64,000 nucleotides of DNA from Granulicella sp. S156 (GCF_009766105.1 NZ_LMUH01000009.1:151428-215427), one strand, 5' to 3'. Counted from the first letter of the stretch, positions 7,788 to 17,399 are shown. Notes: generated from the sequence alone by a model not told the origin. Made by a program: numbers and translations.

Positions 7788-9440
7788 ACAGCCGTAGAAG
7801 AGATACTGGAACTTGAACCGGAGGCGCTGCTGGGCCGCGATCTCTGGCCGCATGTTGAGCCAAAAGCCGCCCCCGAACCGCGCATATTTAATCCTTGGAT
7901 CATCGCGCTGGTCGTCACGATGGGCACGTTCATGGAGGTGCTGGACACCTCCATCGCGAACGTCGCGCTGCCCCACATCGCGGGCAGCCTCTCCGCCTCG
8001 CAGGATGAGAGCACCTGGGTGCTGACCAGCTACCTCGTCGCCAACGCGATCATCCTCCCCATCAGCGGCTGGATCTCCAGCGTGATGGGGCGCAAAAACT
8101 TCTACCTCTTCTCGGTAACCCTTTTTACGGTATTTTCGGCCTGCTGCGGCTTGGCTCCCACGTTGGGCATGCTGGTCGTGTTTCGCGTCCTGCAGGGCCT
8201 GGCCGGCGGCGGCTTGCAGCCCTCGGTGCAGGCGATTCTGGCCGATGCGTTTCCCGGCGAGAAGCGCGGCATGGCGATGGCGGTCTATACGATCGCGATT
8301 CTGTGCGCCCCGGTGTTGGGGCCGACTCTGGGCGGCTGGATCACCGATAACTACTCCTGGCGCTGGATCTTCTACATCAATATTCCGGTAGGCATCCTGT
8401 GCGCGTTCTTTACCCGCATGGTGCTGGTCGACCCGGCGCATCTGACCGCGAAACGCTTGCTGCAAAAGGGCAAGAAGCTGCAGATCGATATCGGTGGGCT
8501 GGCTTTGGTGAGTCTCGGGTTGGCAACGTTGGAGATTGTGCTCGACCGCGGCCAGGAGCTGGACTGGTTTGGCTCAACGTTCATCGCGTGGTGTGCGGCG
8601 ATCGCCGTCTTCTCCATTGCAGGCGCGATCCTGTGGGAGCTGCACGTAAAGACTCCCGTCGTAAACCTGCGTTTGTTGAAAGAGCGCAACTTCCTCTTCT
8701 GCTGCATGATCGTGCTGGGTCTCTATACGGCGCTCTATGCGACGACATTCCTTCTGCCGCAGTTCATGCAGGAGTTGATGGGGTATGACGCGACCACAGC
8801 CGGGCTGGCCGTTTCGCCGGCGGGTTTGGTCACGATGATCGAGATCCCGATGATTGGGTGGCTGCTGAGCAAGGGCATGGACGCGCGGCGCATGATCTTC
8901 GTAGGCATCGTCACCATCGCCCTGGGCACCTGGTGGCTCTCGCTGGGCAACCTGCAGCTGGCCGAATCGAACTTTATCTGGCCGCGCGTCCTACAGATCA
9001 TGGGCCTGGGTATGACCACAGTGCCGCTCAGTACGATCATGTTCCGCTTTCTGCCGACGGACCAGAGCAGCAACGCTGCCGGCATCTATGCGCTGGTACG
9101 CAACGAGGGTGGCAGTATAGGTATCGCGCTTTCGAGCACCTTCCTGCAACGCGCCCAGCAGACCCACCAGACCTACCTCACGGCGAACCTGTCGACGACC
9201 AACCCACTTGTTCAACAAGCGTCTCATGCGATGGGCTCAATACGGGGCGGAGCCGCCTCGGACCAGGCCTATGCCGGGCTGGCGCTGATGTATGAGCAGG
9301 TGCACCGGCAGGCGTCCTTGCTGGCCTATATGGATCAATACCGCATGTTTGGCTACCTGCTGGCCGCCATGCTGCCGCTGGTCTTCTTCCTCAAGCGCCC
9401 ACCCAGAGTCGTCGGCAAGATCGAACTCGACGCCCACTAG
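7773..9440 (+). CDS. DHA2 family MFS multidrug exporter (EmrB/QacA type)
   Basis: A 555-residue major facilitator with 14 predicted membrane helices. After a 44-residue cytoplasmic N-terminus comes the DHA2 start FMEVLDTSIANVALPHI. Motif A (GWISSVMGRKNFY) and antiporter motif C (APVLGPTLGGWITD) are present. It should export lipophilic drugs by proton antiport. Start is GTG 7773, with no strong Shine-Dalgarno. The second TetR operator overlaps this codon, which leaves a slightly later start conceivable, but no ATG exists before the first helix. No EmrA-type adaptor or outer-membrane channel gene is adjacent. Confidence 0.9.
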   Translation: MTGGSTAVEEILELEPEALLGRDLWPHVEPKAAPEPRIFNPWIIALVVTMGTFMEVLDTSIANVALPHIAGSLSASQDESTWVLTSYLVANAIILPISGWISSVMGRKNFYLFSVTLFTVFSACCGLAPTLGMLVVFRVLQGLAGGGLQPSVQAILADAFPGEKRGMAMAVYTIAILCAPVLGPTLGGWITDNYSWRWIFYINIPVGILCAFFTRMVLVDPAHLTAKRLLQKGKKLQIDIGGLALVSLGLATLEIVLDRGQELDWFGSTFIAWCAAIAVFSIAGAILWELHVKTPVVNLRLLKERNFLFCCMIVLGLYTALYATTFLLPQFMQELMGYDATTAGLAVSPAGLVTMIEIPMIGWLLSKGMDARRMIFVGIVTIALGTWWLSLGNLQLAESNFIWPRVLQIMGLGMTTVPLSTIMFRFLPTDQSSNAAGIYALVRNEGGSIGIALSSTFLQRAQQTHQTYLTANLSTTNPLVQQASHAMGSIRGGAASDQAYAGLALMYEQVHRQASLLAYMDQYRMFGYLLAAMLPLVFFLKRPPRVVGKIELDAH

Positions 9441-9449
9441 CCACAAAAC

Positions 9450-9577
9450 CAGCCCCGAAGGGGCGGCTCTATCACAGCCCAGGGTGAAACCCTGGGTAAC
9501 AGGGCAAGGAGAAGATGAGCCCTGAAAGGGCGGTCTATCGTGGATTGCCTCGATAGGTCGCCCTTTCGGGGCTGGCG
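9450..9577. repeat. REP-like repeat pair
   Basis: Two units: AGCCCCGAAGGGGCGG with CAGCCCAGGGTGAAACCCTGGGT, then GAGCCCTGAAAGGGCGG pairing with TCGCCCTTTCGGGGCT across 9508-9572. The first unit has a near-identical inverted copy at 42831-42880. Noncoding. Confidence 0.65.
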
Positions 9578-9670
9578 TAATGCCGACAGGGTGGGATCTC
9601 TCTCAAAAAATACTTCAAAACCCATGAACACTTTTGCCATCCGCCCGGTCTTGATCAATGAAGGGACACG

Positions 9671-10237
9671 GTGCCGCAGCCGACGATGGCAGTTCCCAAC
9701 CAGACACGCGAGTCCGCCTTTACACGGATCGTCGCCGAACACGCGAGGTTTCTCTATCGCGTAGCCCATAGCGTCCTGCGCCACCCGCAGGACGCAGAGG
9801 ACGCCGTACAGGACGCGCTGCTCAAGCTGTATCGCAGCGAGGCCTGGCGGGCGATGGAAGACGAGCGGGCATTTCTAGCCAGAGTGGTTTGGCGAACAGC
9901 GCTCGACCGGATGCGAATACGTTCGGTCTCTGTGGACGACGAAGGCGCGGAGCTGCGATTGCCCGACGCACGGCCTACGCCTGAGTCAGCAGTTGCGGAG
10001 AGCGATGAGCGGGCACTGCTGCACGAACTCATCGACACGTTGTCAGACGAGCTGCGCGAGCCGCTGCTGCTCTCCGCCATAGAGGAGCTGAATTCGCGAG
10101 AGGTCGGTCTGATGCTGGGCCTGCCCGAGGGCACCGTGCGAACGCGGCTGATGCGGGCCAGAACAGAGTTACGGGCGCGGTTTGAGGCAAGAACTCTCAA
10201 TCAGGTGGCTGTGGCAGGAATAGGGAGAAGGCGATGA
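9671..10237 (+). CDS. RNA polymerase sigma-70 family (ECF) factor
   Basis: A 188-residue two-domain ECF sigma factor. Region 2 is seen as FLYRVAHSVLRHPQDAEDAVQDALLKL (core binding and -10 recognition) and region 4 as the HTH segment ELNSREVGLMLGLPEGTVRTRLMRARTEL (-35 recognition). The GTG at 9671 has GAAGGGA just upstream; an ATG at 9686 is an alternative. The stop overlaps the next gene, a TonB-like protein, as ATGA, so the two are co-translated. No classical zinc-finger anti-sigma gene is next to it; the coupled partner could serve that role. Confidence 0.87.
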   Translation: MPQPTMAVPNQTRESAFTRIVAEHARFLYRVAHSVLRHPQDAEDAVQDALLKLYRSEAWRAMEDERAFLARVVWRTALDRMRIRSVSVDDEGAELRLPDARPTPESAVAESDERALLHELIDTLSDELREPLLLSAIEELNSREVGLMLGLPEGTVRTRLMRARTELRARFEARTLNQVAVAGIGRRR

Positions 10238-11160
10238 GCGAAGTGATTGCAATGCACGAGTTCGGCGAATTCAATGCGCTGCTGCAGAGCGTTCTGCGTG
10301 AACGCTCTTCGACTGAGACCCCCAAAGGATTGGAGCAGCGGCTTCTGGCTCACCTGGCGCAGGAAGAGACCTCACGGCCGTTTGCCTTTGCCGAACGTGT
10401 TGCCACGCGAGCCAGTGCGGCTTCGATGGGTGTGGCTGTAGGAGCCCATGCGGCTGTGATTCTGGTGATCTTTGCGTTAGCCGCCCGGCATATACCGACG
10501 ATTGTGCCGGGCAAGATGGTCATGACTCAACTGACTGCCCCGCACCTACTGGTCGCACCGAAACCGGACATAGTCGGTGGCGGAGGAGGCCAGCATGATC
10601 TCGCACCGGTCACGCAAGGGCATCTGCCCAGGCTGGCCCTGCAGCAGATTGTTCCGCCCATGGCCCCGCCAACCATCCCACCCAAACTGGCGGTGGAACC
10701 TACGGTCGTTGCCCAGCCCGACCTGAAGATGGCCGACAGCACGATGCCCAACATCGGCAACCCGAACTCATCGCTGAAGGGTTTTTCACTGGGCATGGGC
10801 AGCGGTACGGGCATTGGCTCGGGGGATGGGAACGGCATTGGGCCTGGTTCAGGTGGCAATGTCGGCGGTGGGGTGATGCATCCCGGCGGCTCAGTGCATG
10901 CACCGGTACCGCTCTACGAGGTTGACGCTGAGTTCTCTGAAGAGGCTCGCAGGGAGAAGTTTTCGGGCAATGTCGAGATCTATCTAGTGGTAGACGAGCA
11001 TGGAAATCCGACGCACATTCGTGTGACCCGTGGCGTGGGTATGGGACTGGATGAAAAGGCCATCGAGGCCGTCCGCCAGTACAAGTTCAAGCCCGGGACG
11101 CTGAACGGCAAGCCAGTCAAAGTGGATATGAATATCGAGGTGGACTTCCACATATACTGA
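10234..11160 (+). CDS. TonB family energy-transducer protein
   Basis: A 308-residue protein with a cytoplasmic N-terminus of about 65 residues, one membrane helix around residues 67-88 (VGAHAAVILVIFALAA), a long Pro- and then Gly-rich periplasmic linker (GMGSGTGIGSGDGNGIG), and a C-terminal TonB domain from about residue 220 (YLVVDEHGNPTHIRVTRG, then AIEAVRQYKFKPGTLNGKP). TonB proteins pass proton-motive energy to outer-membrane receptors. The N-terminal cytoplasmic segment is longer than in classical TonB. As it is translationally coupled to a sigma factor, I infer it may hold or sense that factor. No ExbB/ExbD genes are adjacent. Confidence 0.82.
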   Translation: MSEVIAMHEFGEFNALLQSVLRERSSTETPKGLEQRLLAHLAQEETSRPFAFAERVATRASAASMGVAVGAHAAVILVIFALAARHIPTIVPGKMVMTQLTAPHLLVAPKPDIVGGGGGQHDLAPVTQGHLPRLALQQIVPPMAPPTIPPKLAVEPTVVAQPDLKMADSTMPNIGNPNSSLKGFSLGMGSGTGIGSGDGNGIGPGSGGNVGGGVMHPGGSVHAPVPLYEVDAEFSEEARREKFSGNVEIYLVVDEHGNPTHIRVTRGVGMGLDEKAIEAVRQYKFKPGTLNGKPVKVDMNIEVDFHIY

Positions 11161-11398
11161 CGCCCCTGGCGCAGAAAAGACCATCATTCTTGTGGCAAAA
11201 CGTGGCATGCTTCGCGATATTTGTGTCGGGCCCTCCGCGAGCGATAATCGCACGATAAAATGCCAGGGCCAAAAGACGGTTTTACTGCAATGTCCAACAG
11301 TTGGTATCCAGCGAAAATCCCTGGTTCGCTTTTCCCCAACGCTGTTGCCCCGAGGTAGAGTAGCGGTACGCGCTGCAACGGCGAAATCAGGAGTGGAC

Positions 11399-13528
11399 AT
11401 GCGGGAACGAGTGAGAAGATCGGCCGTCGTGCTGACGGCTGTATTGGTTTTGGGTGGCGCAGCGCGAATGCTCGCGCAGCAGGGTCCGACGGCCGACACG
11501 GACAAGTACATCTGGCTGGAAGATGTCTCCAGCGACCGGGCCATGAGCTGGGTGAAGGCTGAGAACGAACGCACCGCCAATGTGCTCGAAAACGACCCGC
11601 ACTTCGCGGCGTATCACGAAGAGGCGCTGAAGCTCTCGCAGGCTCCCGATCGCCTGCCCTATCCCGACCTTCGCGGCGGCGATGTCTACAACTTCTGGCG
11701 CGATGCGCAGCATGTGAACGGAATCTTCCGCAAGACCAGCCTCGCTGACTACCTCGCTGCGCAGCCCAAGTGGCAGACCGTGATCGACTACGACGCCCTG
11801 GGCAAGCAGGACAACGTGAAGTGGGTCGCGCACGGGCTCGACTGCCTCTATCCGGGAGACCACTATTGCCTGGTCGGTCTCTCCGCTGGTGGTGAAGATG
11901 CGGACACGATGCGCGAGTTCGACCTGAAGACCGGACAGTTTGTAGAGGGCGGCTTTACGCTTCCGCACAGCAAACAGAGTGCAAGCTGGCTGGACAAAGA
12001 TACCTTGTTGGTCGCGCGTGACTGGGGCCCAGGCACGATGACCAAGTCGGGTTACCCGTTCGTCGTGAAGGAGTGGAAGCGCGGCACGCCGCTCGACACC
12101 GCGAAAGAAGTCTTCCGTGGGCAGGAGTCGGACATCAGCGCCGGTGCCTATACCCTCCACGACACGCAGGGCCACTCTCTGACAGTGTTCACGCGCGGTG
12201 TGAGCTTCTTCGAACAGCAGAGCTTTGTGCAGACACCGCAAGGTCTGAAGCAGCTGTCCATTCCCCTGAAAGCCAGTCTCGCCGGAATGATCGACAGCCG
12301 CGTACTGCTCTCGATCAATGAGGACTGGACGCCTGCAGGGCAGGCCAGGAGCTTCAAGTCGGGATCGCTGCTGGAGATAAAACTCGCTGACGTAGTGAAA
12401 GACCCCGCGCATCTGAAGCCGGCTGTAGTCTTTGAGCCAACGGCGCGGGAGTTTTTGCAGGGAACGGATACGACCAAGTCTCGCTTGCTGCTCACCACCC
12501 TGGACCACGTGCAGGGCAGGGCTTATATCTACACCCCGACCGCGACCGGCTGGACGAAGAAGAGCCTGCCCGTGCCGGAGAACTCGACTGTCGGCGTAGT
12601 AACCACCAACGAGAGCGACGACACCTTCTTCCTCTCCATCACGGGTTTTCTGACGCCCTCGTCACTATGGCTGGGCAATGCTTCAACGGCTTCGTTGAAG
12701 CTGGAGAAGACCGAGCCCGCTCGCTTCGATGCGTCGAAGGATGTAGTCGAGCAGTTGGAGGCGACCTCGAAGGATGGAACAAAGATCCCGTACTTCGTCG
12801 TGCATCGCAAGGACATCCAGTACAACGGTTCCAATGCAACGCTGCTGAACGCCTATGGCGGCTTTGAGGTGTCGGAGACGCCTTCTTACTCCGCGAACAT
12901 CGGCAAGCTGTGGCTGGAAAACGGCGGCGTCTTTGTCCTGGCAAACATCCGTGGTGGTGGTGAGTTCGGTCCCGCATGGCATGAGGCTGGTCTCAAAACA
13001 AACCGTCAGCGCATCTACGATGACTTCGCCGCGGTTGGTGAAGACCTGATCGCCCGCAAGATTACTTCGCCGAAGCATCTGGGCATCATGGGTGGATCGA
13101 ACGGTGGTCTGCTGATGGGCGTGGAGATGACACAACATCCGGATCTCTGGAACGCCGTGGTCATCCAGGTGCCGCTGCTCGACATGCTGCGCTTTGAGCA
13201 GATCGCGGCCGGCGCAAGCTGGGTGGGTGAGTACGGTTCGGTTTCGATTCCGGAGCAGCGCACGTTCCTGGCCTCGATCTCGCCGTACAACCAGCTCAAG
13301 CCGGATGTGAAGTATCCCGAGCCGCTGATCTTCACCACCACCAAGGACGACCGCGTGGGCCCACAGCACGCCCGCAAGTTCGCCGCGAAGATGGAGGAGT
13401 ATCACGAGCCGTTCTTCTATGACGAGATCATCGAAGGCGGTCACGCAGCGGGTGCCGACCTCAAGGAGCAAGCCAAGACCTGGGCCCTGACCTATACCTA
13501 TCTAACGCGGAAGTTGATGGGAGAGTAG
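11399..13528 (+). CDS. Prolyl oligopeptidase family serine peptidase (S9A)
   Basis: A 709-residue exported S9A peptidase, cleaving after proline in small peptides. The ATG at 11399 follows AGGAG and opens a signal peptide (RRSAVVLTAVLVLGGAARMLAQ). The N-terminal half, starting DKYIWLEDVSSDRAMSW, is the beta-propeller lid; the C-terminal third is the alpha/beta-hydrolase with GGSNGG (Ser567), Asp651 in KDDRVGP and His682 in EGGHAAG, a full triad. An in-frame extension to 11192 has no signal features and is rejected. A REP palindrome follows the gene. Confidence 0.92.
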   Translation: MRERVRRSAVVLTAVLVLGGAARMLAQQGPTADTDKYIWLEDVSSDRAMSWVKAENERTANVLENDPHFAAYHEEALKLSQAPDRLPYPDLRGGDVYNFWRDAQHVNGIFRKTSLADYLAAQPKWQTVIDYDALGKQDNVKWVAHGLDCLYPGDHYCLVGLSAGGEDADTMREFDLKTGQFVEGGFTLPHSKQSASWLDKDTLLVARDWGPGTMTKSGYPFVVKEWKRGTPLDTAKEVFRGQESDISAGAYTLHDTQGHSLTVFTRGVSFFEQQSFVQTPQGLKQLSIPLKASLAGMIDSRVLLSINEDWTPAGQARSFKSGSLLEIKLADVVKDPAHLKPAVVFEPTAREFLQGTDTTKSRLLLTTLDHVQGRAYIYTPTATGWTKKSLPVPENSTVGVVTTNESDDTFFLSITGFLTPSSLWLGNASTASLKLEKTEPARFDASKDVVEQLEATSKDGTKIPYFVVHRKDIQYNGSNATLLNAYGGFEVSETPSYSANIGKLWLENGGVFVLANIRGGGEFGPAWHEAGLKTNRQRIYDDFAAVGEDLIARKITSPKHLGIMGGSNGGLLMGVEMTQHPDLWNAVVIQVPLLDMLRFEQIAAGASWVGEYGSVSIPEQRTFLASISPYNQLKPDVKYPEPLIFTTTKDDRVGPQHARKFAAKMEEYHEPFFYDEIIEGGHAAGADLKEQAKTWALTYTYLTRKLMGE

Positions 13529-13563
13529 AAAGCATTTTTGCTTTTGCCGTTGTCTGTTTTTCG

Positions 13564-13650
13564 CCGTCATCCTGAGCCGTAGGCGAAGGACCCCCCGCAA
13601 AGTGGTGACACGAATGCGGGGGTCCTTCAGCTACGCTTCAGGATGACGAC
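13564..13650. repeat. Long REP palindrome ('CGTCATCCTGAG' type)
   Basis: A near-perfect hairpin with arms of about 35 bases: CGTCATCCTGAGC...GGACCCCC and GGGGGTCCTTC...AGGATGACG. Related units with the same GGGGTCCTTCG / AGGATGACGA ends recur at 43636-43695 and 59168-59214, each between genes. It may terminate the S9 peptidase transcript. Confidence 0.75.
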
Positions 13651-13791
13651 GAAGAACAAAAGCATCGCATTCCGGGCCACGATAACCAGCATGTTGTTTG
13701 ATACGTCTCTAACAAAGGTGTAGCCGTACAATCGAGGCGGCTCGCAGTACCCGGCTTTCAAGCTGGGGAAGCAAAGGGAGATCGTTCACGG

Positions 13792-15663
13792 ATGCATCTG
13801 AACTGGCTACCAGTACGCGAGAATTGGGACAGCCAACTGCGCGCGGTGAAGGCTCTGCCTCCAACCGAAGTGGCGGCCCAACTTGGCGAACTGGCGGTCA
13901 GCCGGATGGAGTTCTCGCAGGTCGTCCGCCTGGATCGCACCGTGCAACGGTTTCTGGCTTGCCATAACGGTGAGCTGCCCGGCTTCGAGCGCGTTCGGCT
14001 GGCGGTCCTCGGTTCAGCGACGACGGCGCATCTGGCTCCGGGAATTCGTGTCGCCGGTCTGCGCCGCAGGCTGAATATCGAGATCTACGAAACTCCCTAC
14101 GGCATGTATCCGCAGGAGCTGGTGGATAAGGCTTCGGGCTTACACGAGTTCCGCCCTGACGTTGTTCTGTTTGCGTTCGATGCGCGGCATCTCGCAGCAG
14201 CGCAGGGTGCGGACGACGCGCTTGGGCTCATGCGCTGCTGCTGGCGGCAAGCCAAAGAGAGCTTCGCCTGCCAGGTGCTGCAGCAGACCGCCATGCCAGT
14301 CTTCTCCAACCTCATGGGCAATAACGAGGAGCGGCTGCCGCAGTCTCCTGCTGCGATCCTCTCGCGTATCAATGAGTCGCTGCGTCCGGCGGCTGCGGAG
14401 GCCAGCGTCGAGCTGCTGGCACTCGACCGGCTCATTGCATCGGAGGGTCTCGCCGCATGGTACGACCCCGGCATGTGGCACCACTCCAAGCACGAGGTCC
14501 ACCCCTGCGCGGCGGAGATGTATGGCGAACAGGTAGCGCGGCTGGTAGCTGCCGGTCGCGGACGCTCGGCCAAATGTCTGGTGCTCGACCTCGACAACAC
14601 ACTGTGGGGCGGCGTGGTCGGCGACGATGGCTTGAACGGCATCGTGCTGGGTCAGGGCAGTGGACAGGGCGAGGCCTTCGTCGAATTCCAACGCTACGTG
14701 AAGGGCCTGAGCCTCCGCGGGGTCATCCTCGCGGTATGTTCCAAGAACGATCGCGAGAACGCACTGGAACCCTTCGAGCGTCATCCGGAGATGGTTTTGG
14801 GTACGAAGGATATCGCCTGCTTTGTAGCGAACTGGACCGACAAAGCAACGAACCTGCGGAGCATTGCGAAGCAGTTGAATATTGGTCTGGATGCGTTGGT
14901 CTTCGTCGACGACAATCCCTCCGAGCGCGAACTCATTCGTCGCGAGTTGCCGATGGTCGCCGTGCCGGAGATGCCGGAAGACCCGGCGGGATATGCCGCG
15001 ACGCTTGCAGCAGCAGGCTACTTTGAGGGTCTGCGCACGACGGAAGAAGACCACAGCCGCTGCAAGCTCTATCAGGCCAATGCTGAGCGCGAACAAGTGC
15101 GCGAGATCGCAACCGACATCGGCAGCTATCTGGAGTCGCTGCACATGACGATGATGGCAACGCCCTTCGACAGCCTGGGACTGACGCGCATCACGCAGCT
15201 CATCAACAAGACCAACCAGTTCAACCTGACGACCCAGAGGATGACTGAACCTGAGGTTGCCGCGCTGATGTCCGACCCCAAAATGGTGACCCTGCAGATG
15301 CGGCTTGCCGATCGCTTCGGAGATAACGGGATTATCGCTGTGCTGATGGCGCGGATGTGCCCGTCCGGAGAGGCGATGATCGAGACATGGCTGATGAGTT
15401 GCCGTGTGCTTGGCCGCAAGGTGGAAGAGGCTTGCCTGAATGTATTGGCGGAAGCCTGTGCAGCACGCGGAATGAAGCGGCTTATCGGAGCGTATCGTCC
15501 GACGGAAAAGAATGGCATGGTGCGTGAGATGTATGGCGCGCTTGGTTTTGAACGTATCGAAACGGATGAGACAGGCGCCACGTGTTGGGTGCTGCCCCTG
15601 GAATGCTTTCAGTCAAGGCCAGCTCCGATAAAGGTCGAACTGATGCGCGAGGCGCTGGTTTAA
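13792..15663 (+). CDS. FkbH-like HAD-IIIC family protein
   Basis: A 623-residue protein like FkbH. The N-terminal ~250 residues look SGNH-hydrolase-like. A HAD-IIIC phosphatase core begins with LVLDLDNTLWGGVVGDDG (Asp266 and Asp268), and a GNAT-like C-terminal domain ends the protein. In polyketide and related pathways FkbH proteins dephosphorylate 1,3-bisphosphoglycerate and load the glyceryl unit onto an acyl carrier protein. Here there is no ACP, ketosynthase or FkbM neighbour, so the acceptor is unknown; sugar or surface-glycan decoration is another role seen for such proteins. Its stop codon overlaps that of the convergent Uma2 gene. Confidence 0.85.
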   Translation: MHLNWLPVRENWDSQLRAVKALPPTEVAAQLGELAVSRMEFSQVVRLDRTVQRFLACHNGELPGFERVRLAVLGSATTAHLAPGIRVAGLRRRLNIEIYETPYGMYPQELVDKASGLHEFRPDVVLFAFDARHLAAAQGADDALGLMRCCWRQAKESFACQVLQQTAMPVFSNLMGNNEERLPQSPAAILSRINESLRPAAAEASVELLALDRLIASEGLAAWYDPGMWHHSKHEVHPCAAEMYGEQVARLVAAGRGRSAKCLVLDLDNTLWGGVVGDDGLNGIVLGQGSGQGEAFVEFQRYVKGLSLRGVILAVCSKNDRENALEPFERHPEMVLGTKDIACFVANWTDKATNLRSIAKQLNIGLDALVFVDDNPSERELIRRELPMVAVPEMPEDPAGYAATLAAAGYFEGLRTTEEDHSRCKLYQANAEREQVREIATDIGSYLESLHMTMMATPFDSLGLTRITQLINKTNQFNLTTQRMTEPEVAALMSDPKMVTLQMRLADRFGDNGIIAVLMARMCPSGEAMIETWLMSCRVLGRKVEEACLNVLAEACAARGMKRLIGAYRPTEKNGMVREMYGALGFERIETDETGATCWVLPLECFQSRPAPIKVELMREALV

Positions 15664-16181
15664 AACTCGTCCAGCTCTGCAAATATTTCCTGAAGCGAAA
15701 TCTCTATCGGTGTTCCGGCAATGCGCAGCATTCCGTCTGATGGCTGTTCGAATCCACGAGTGGAAGCGTAGTAGGCCTTGCGCTTCCATGGGTCGAGCAC
15801 CCAGATGTTCGCTACGCCGAGCGCAGCAAATTCGTCTACCTTCGTTTGAAGTTCGGTTAGCCGATCTTCTTCGGAGAGCACCTCAATGCAGAGCAGGGGA
15901 GCCCAGTGGACGATGCGGTCTTTGGGATCATGCCTATGAAGAATGCAGATATCGGGAATACGAAACCGCATTTCGGATACCTGGACCCGCTGTTCGGTGA
16001 GTACGCGAATATCCCAGTCCTGTTTGTGTATCCCGAAGATGCGGGTGAGGATCGCCTGTAGTTCTGAGTGTGGCTGCTCTCCCACGTTGCGCTCCTTCAG
16101 CTCACCGTCGAGATAGTCGCAGTCGGGGTGATACATGCTGTTCAGGTACTCGCTGACGGGAACAAGGACCGAGTTTGCCAT
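15660..16181 (-). CDS. Uma2 family endonuclease-fold protein (DUF820)
   Basis: A 173-residue Uma2/DUF820 protein, a PD-(D/E)XK nuclease-fold family of unknown cellular role. Seen: YHPDCDYLDGELKERNVGE near the N-terminus, PDICILHRHDPKD, and the core LLCIEVLSEED, whose Asp/Glu residues fit the catalytic D and E-x-K-like positions. The ATG at 16181 is preferred to the GTG at 16190 because GGAG lies 9 bases before it. The gene is isolated and convergent with the FkbH-like gene. Confidence 0.85.
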   Translation of the reverse strand: MANSVLVPVSEYLNSMYHPDCDYLDGELKERNVGEQPHSELQAILTRIFGIHKQDWDIRVLTEQRVQVSEMRFRIPDICILHRHDPKDRIVHWAPLLCIEVLSEEDRLTELQTKVDEFAALGVANIWVLDPWKRKAYYASTRGFEQPSDGMLRIAGTPIEISLQEIFAELDEF

Positions 16182-16252
16182 CGCGCACACTCCGTAGACT
16201 TATCTTAGCTCTTTATGTGGCTCGCGGAGGCCCCGGCTAGAATGGCAGTCGT

Positions 16253-17275
16253 ATGTCCACACGCGTTCGTTCGTTTTCCAAGATCAACCTCGGGCTGGCG
16301 GTCGGCCCGGCTCGGGCGGACGGCTTTCATGGTCTCGCGACGATGTACCAGACGCTGGCGCTGCATGACTTTGTGACGGTAAGTGCCCGGGCCTCATCCT
16401 CCACAACGATCCGTCTTACCGCTGACCACAGGGCTGTCCCAACGGATGCCCGGAATACGGCCTGGAAGATGGTCGAAGGCGCACTGGCTCGGATGGGCGT
16501 TGTGGCAGAGGTGGAGATCGACATCCAGAAGCGGTTGCCGGTGCAGGGAGGCATGGGTGCGGGATCTGCGAATGCCGTTGCCGCGTTACTCGGGCTGGAG
16601 CGCGAACTTGGCAAGGCGCTGCCGGGGCCGGAGCGGTTAGATCTGGCGGCTGAGGTCGGTTCGGATGTGCCACTGTTTCTGCTGGGCGGGTCGGTCCTGG
16701 GGCTGGGGCGCGGCGAGGAAGTCTATCCTTTGCCCGATCTTCCAGCGACTCTCTGTGTTGTGGCGATTCCGTCTGTCGGGGTCTCAACCGCGCAGGCGTT
16801 TCGAGACCTGGATGCCAGGAGCGAGAGGCTGGGCACGAGCGCCGAGAGTGGGCCAGCGTTGACTTTTCAACAGCCTCCCGATAAACTAAGTGAGTTGAGC
16901 CGCGTTCTGGCTGCTATCTGGACAACAGATGGTGTCGATCCTGGCCTCTCCGGTATCACTCGCAGGACGAGTGATCTGGCTGAGAACCCTCTTCTCACGC
17001 TTGTCCGCACCGGGATCGAAAACGACTTCGAAGAAGTAGCGTTTTCACAGCATCCCTCCTTGCGTTCAACCAAGCGTGAATTGATGGGTACTGATTCCGG
17101 CGGCAGCGCGCTGTATGCGGCGTTGTCCGGTTCAGGTTCGGCGTTGTTTGGACTCTATGGGTCCCAGGCAGACGCACGCGCCGCTCAACAACGTGTCCAG
17201 CAGTCCGGCACGCAGGCGATCCTCACGGAGACTCTGCCTCGCGCGGCCTATTGGGATACGATGTTCGCAGAGTAG
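16253..17275 (+). CDS. ispE: 4-diphosphocytidyl-2-C-methyl-D-erythritol kinase
   Basis: IspE phosphorylates CDP-methylerythritol in the non-mevalonate isoprenoid pathway. Seen: the N-terminal SFSKINLGLAVGPARADGFHGL and the GHMP-kinase ATP loop QGGMGAGSANAVAALLGLE. At 340 residues it is longer than typical IspE (about 285-300), with extra length around residues 185-235 before the C-terminal GHMP domain (SGSGSALFGLYG). ATG 16253 begins exactly at the family N-terminus although no clear Shine-Dalgarno is visible. tRNA-Gln follows 38 bases later. Confidence 0.93.
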   Translation: MSTRVRSFSKINLGLAVGPARADGFHGLATMYQTLALHDFVTVSARASSSTTIRLTADHRAVPTDARNTAWKMVEGALARMGVVAEVEIDIQKRLPVQGGMGAGSANAVAALLGLERELGKALPGPERLDLAAEVGSDVPLFLLGGSVLGLGRGEEVYPLPDLPATLCVVAIPSVGVSTAQAFRDLDARSERLGTSAESGPALTFQQPPDKLSELSRVLAAIWTTDGVDPGLSGITRRTSDLAENPLLTLVRTGIENDFEEVAFSQHPSLRSTKRELMGTDSGGSALYAALSGSGSALFGLYGSQADARAAQQRVQQSGTQAILTETLPRAAYWDTMFAE

Positions 17276-17313
17276 CGTTGCCGGTAAATGCGTATGAAGC
17301 GCACCGGCAGTAC

Positions 17314-17387
17314 TGGGCGATCGACTAATGGTAGGTCAAGTGCCTTTGACGCACTTTGTCTAGGTTCGAATCCTAGTCGCCCAACCA
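17314..17387 (+). tRNA. tRNA-Gln (anticodon TTG)
   Basis: A 74-base cloverleaf with acceptor stem TGGGCGA/TCGCCCA, D-arm with GGTAGGTC, anticodon stem AGTGC/GCACT around loop CTTTGAC giving anticodon TTG, T-arm CTAGGTTCGAATCCTAG and encoded CCA end. It reads CAA. Confidence 0.96.
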
Positions 17388-17399
17388 CTTAGATCGTTC

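Noticed and set aside
13564-13650. Palindromes that might suggest a CRISPR array
   Set aside because: Copies are singletons spread over the window without regular spacers; there are no cas genes.
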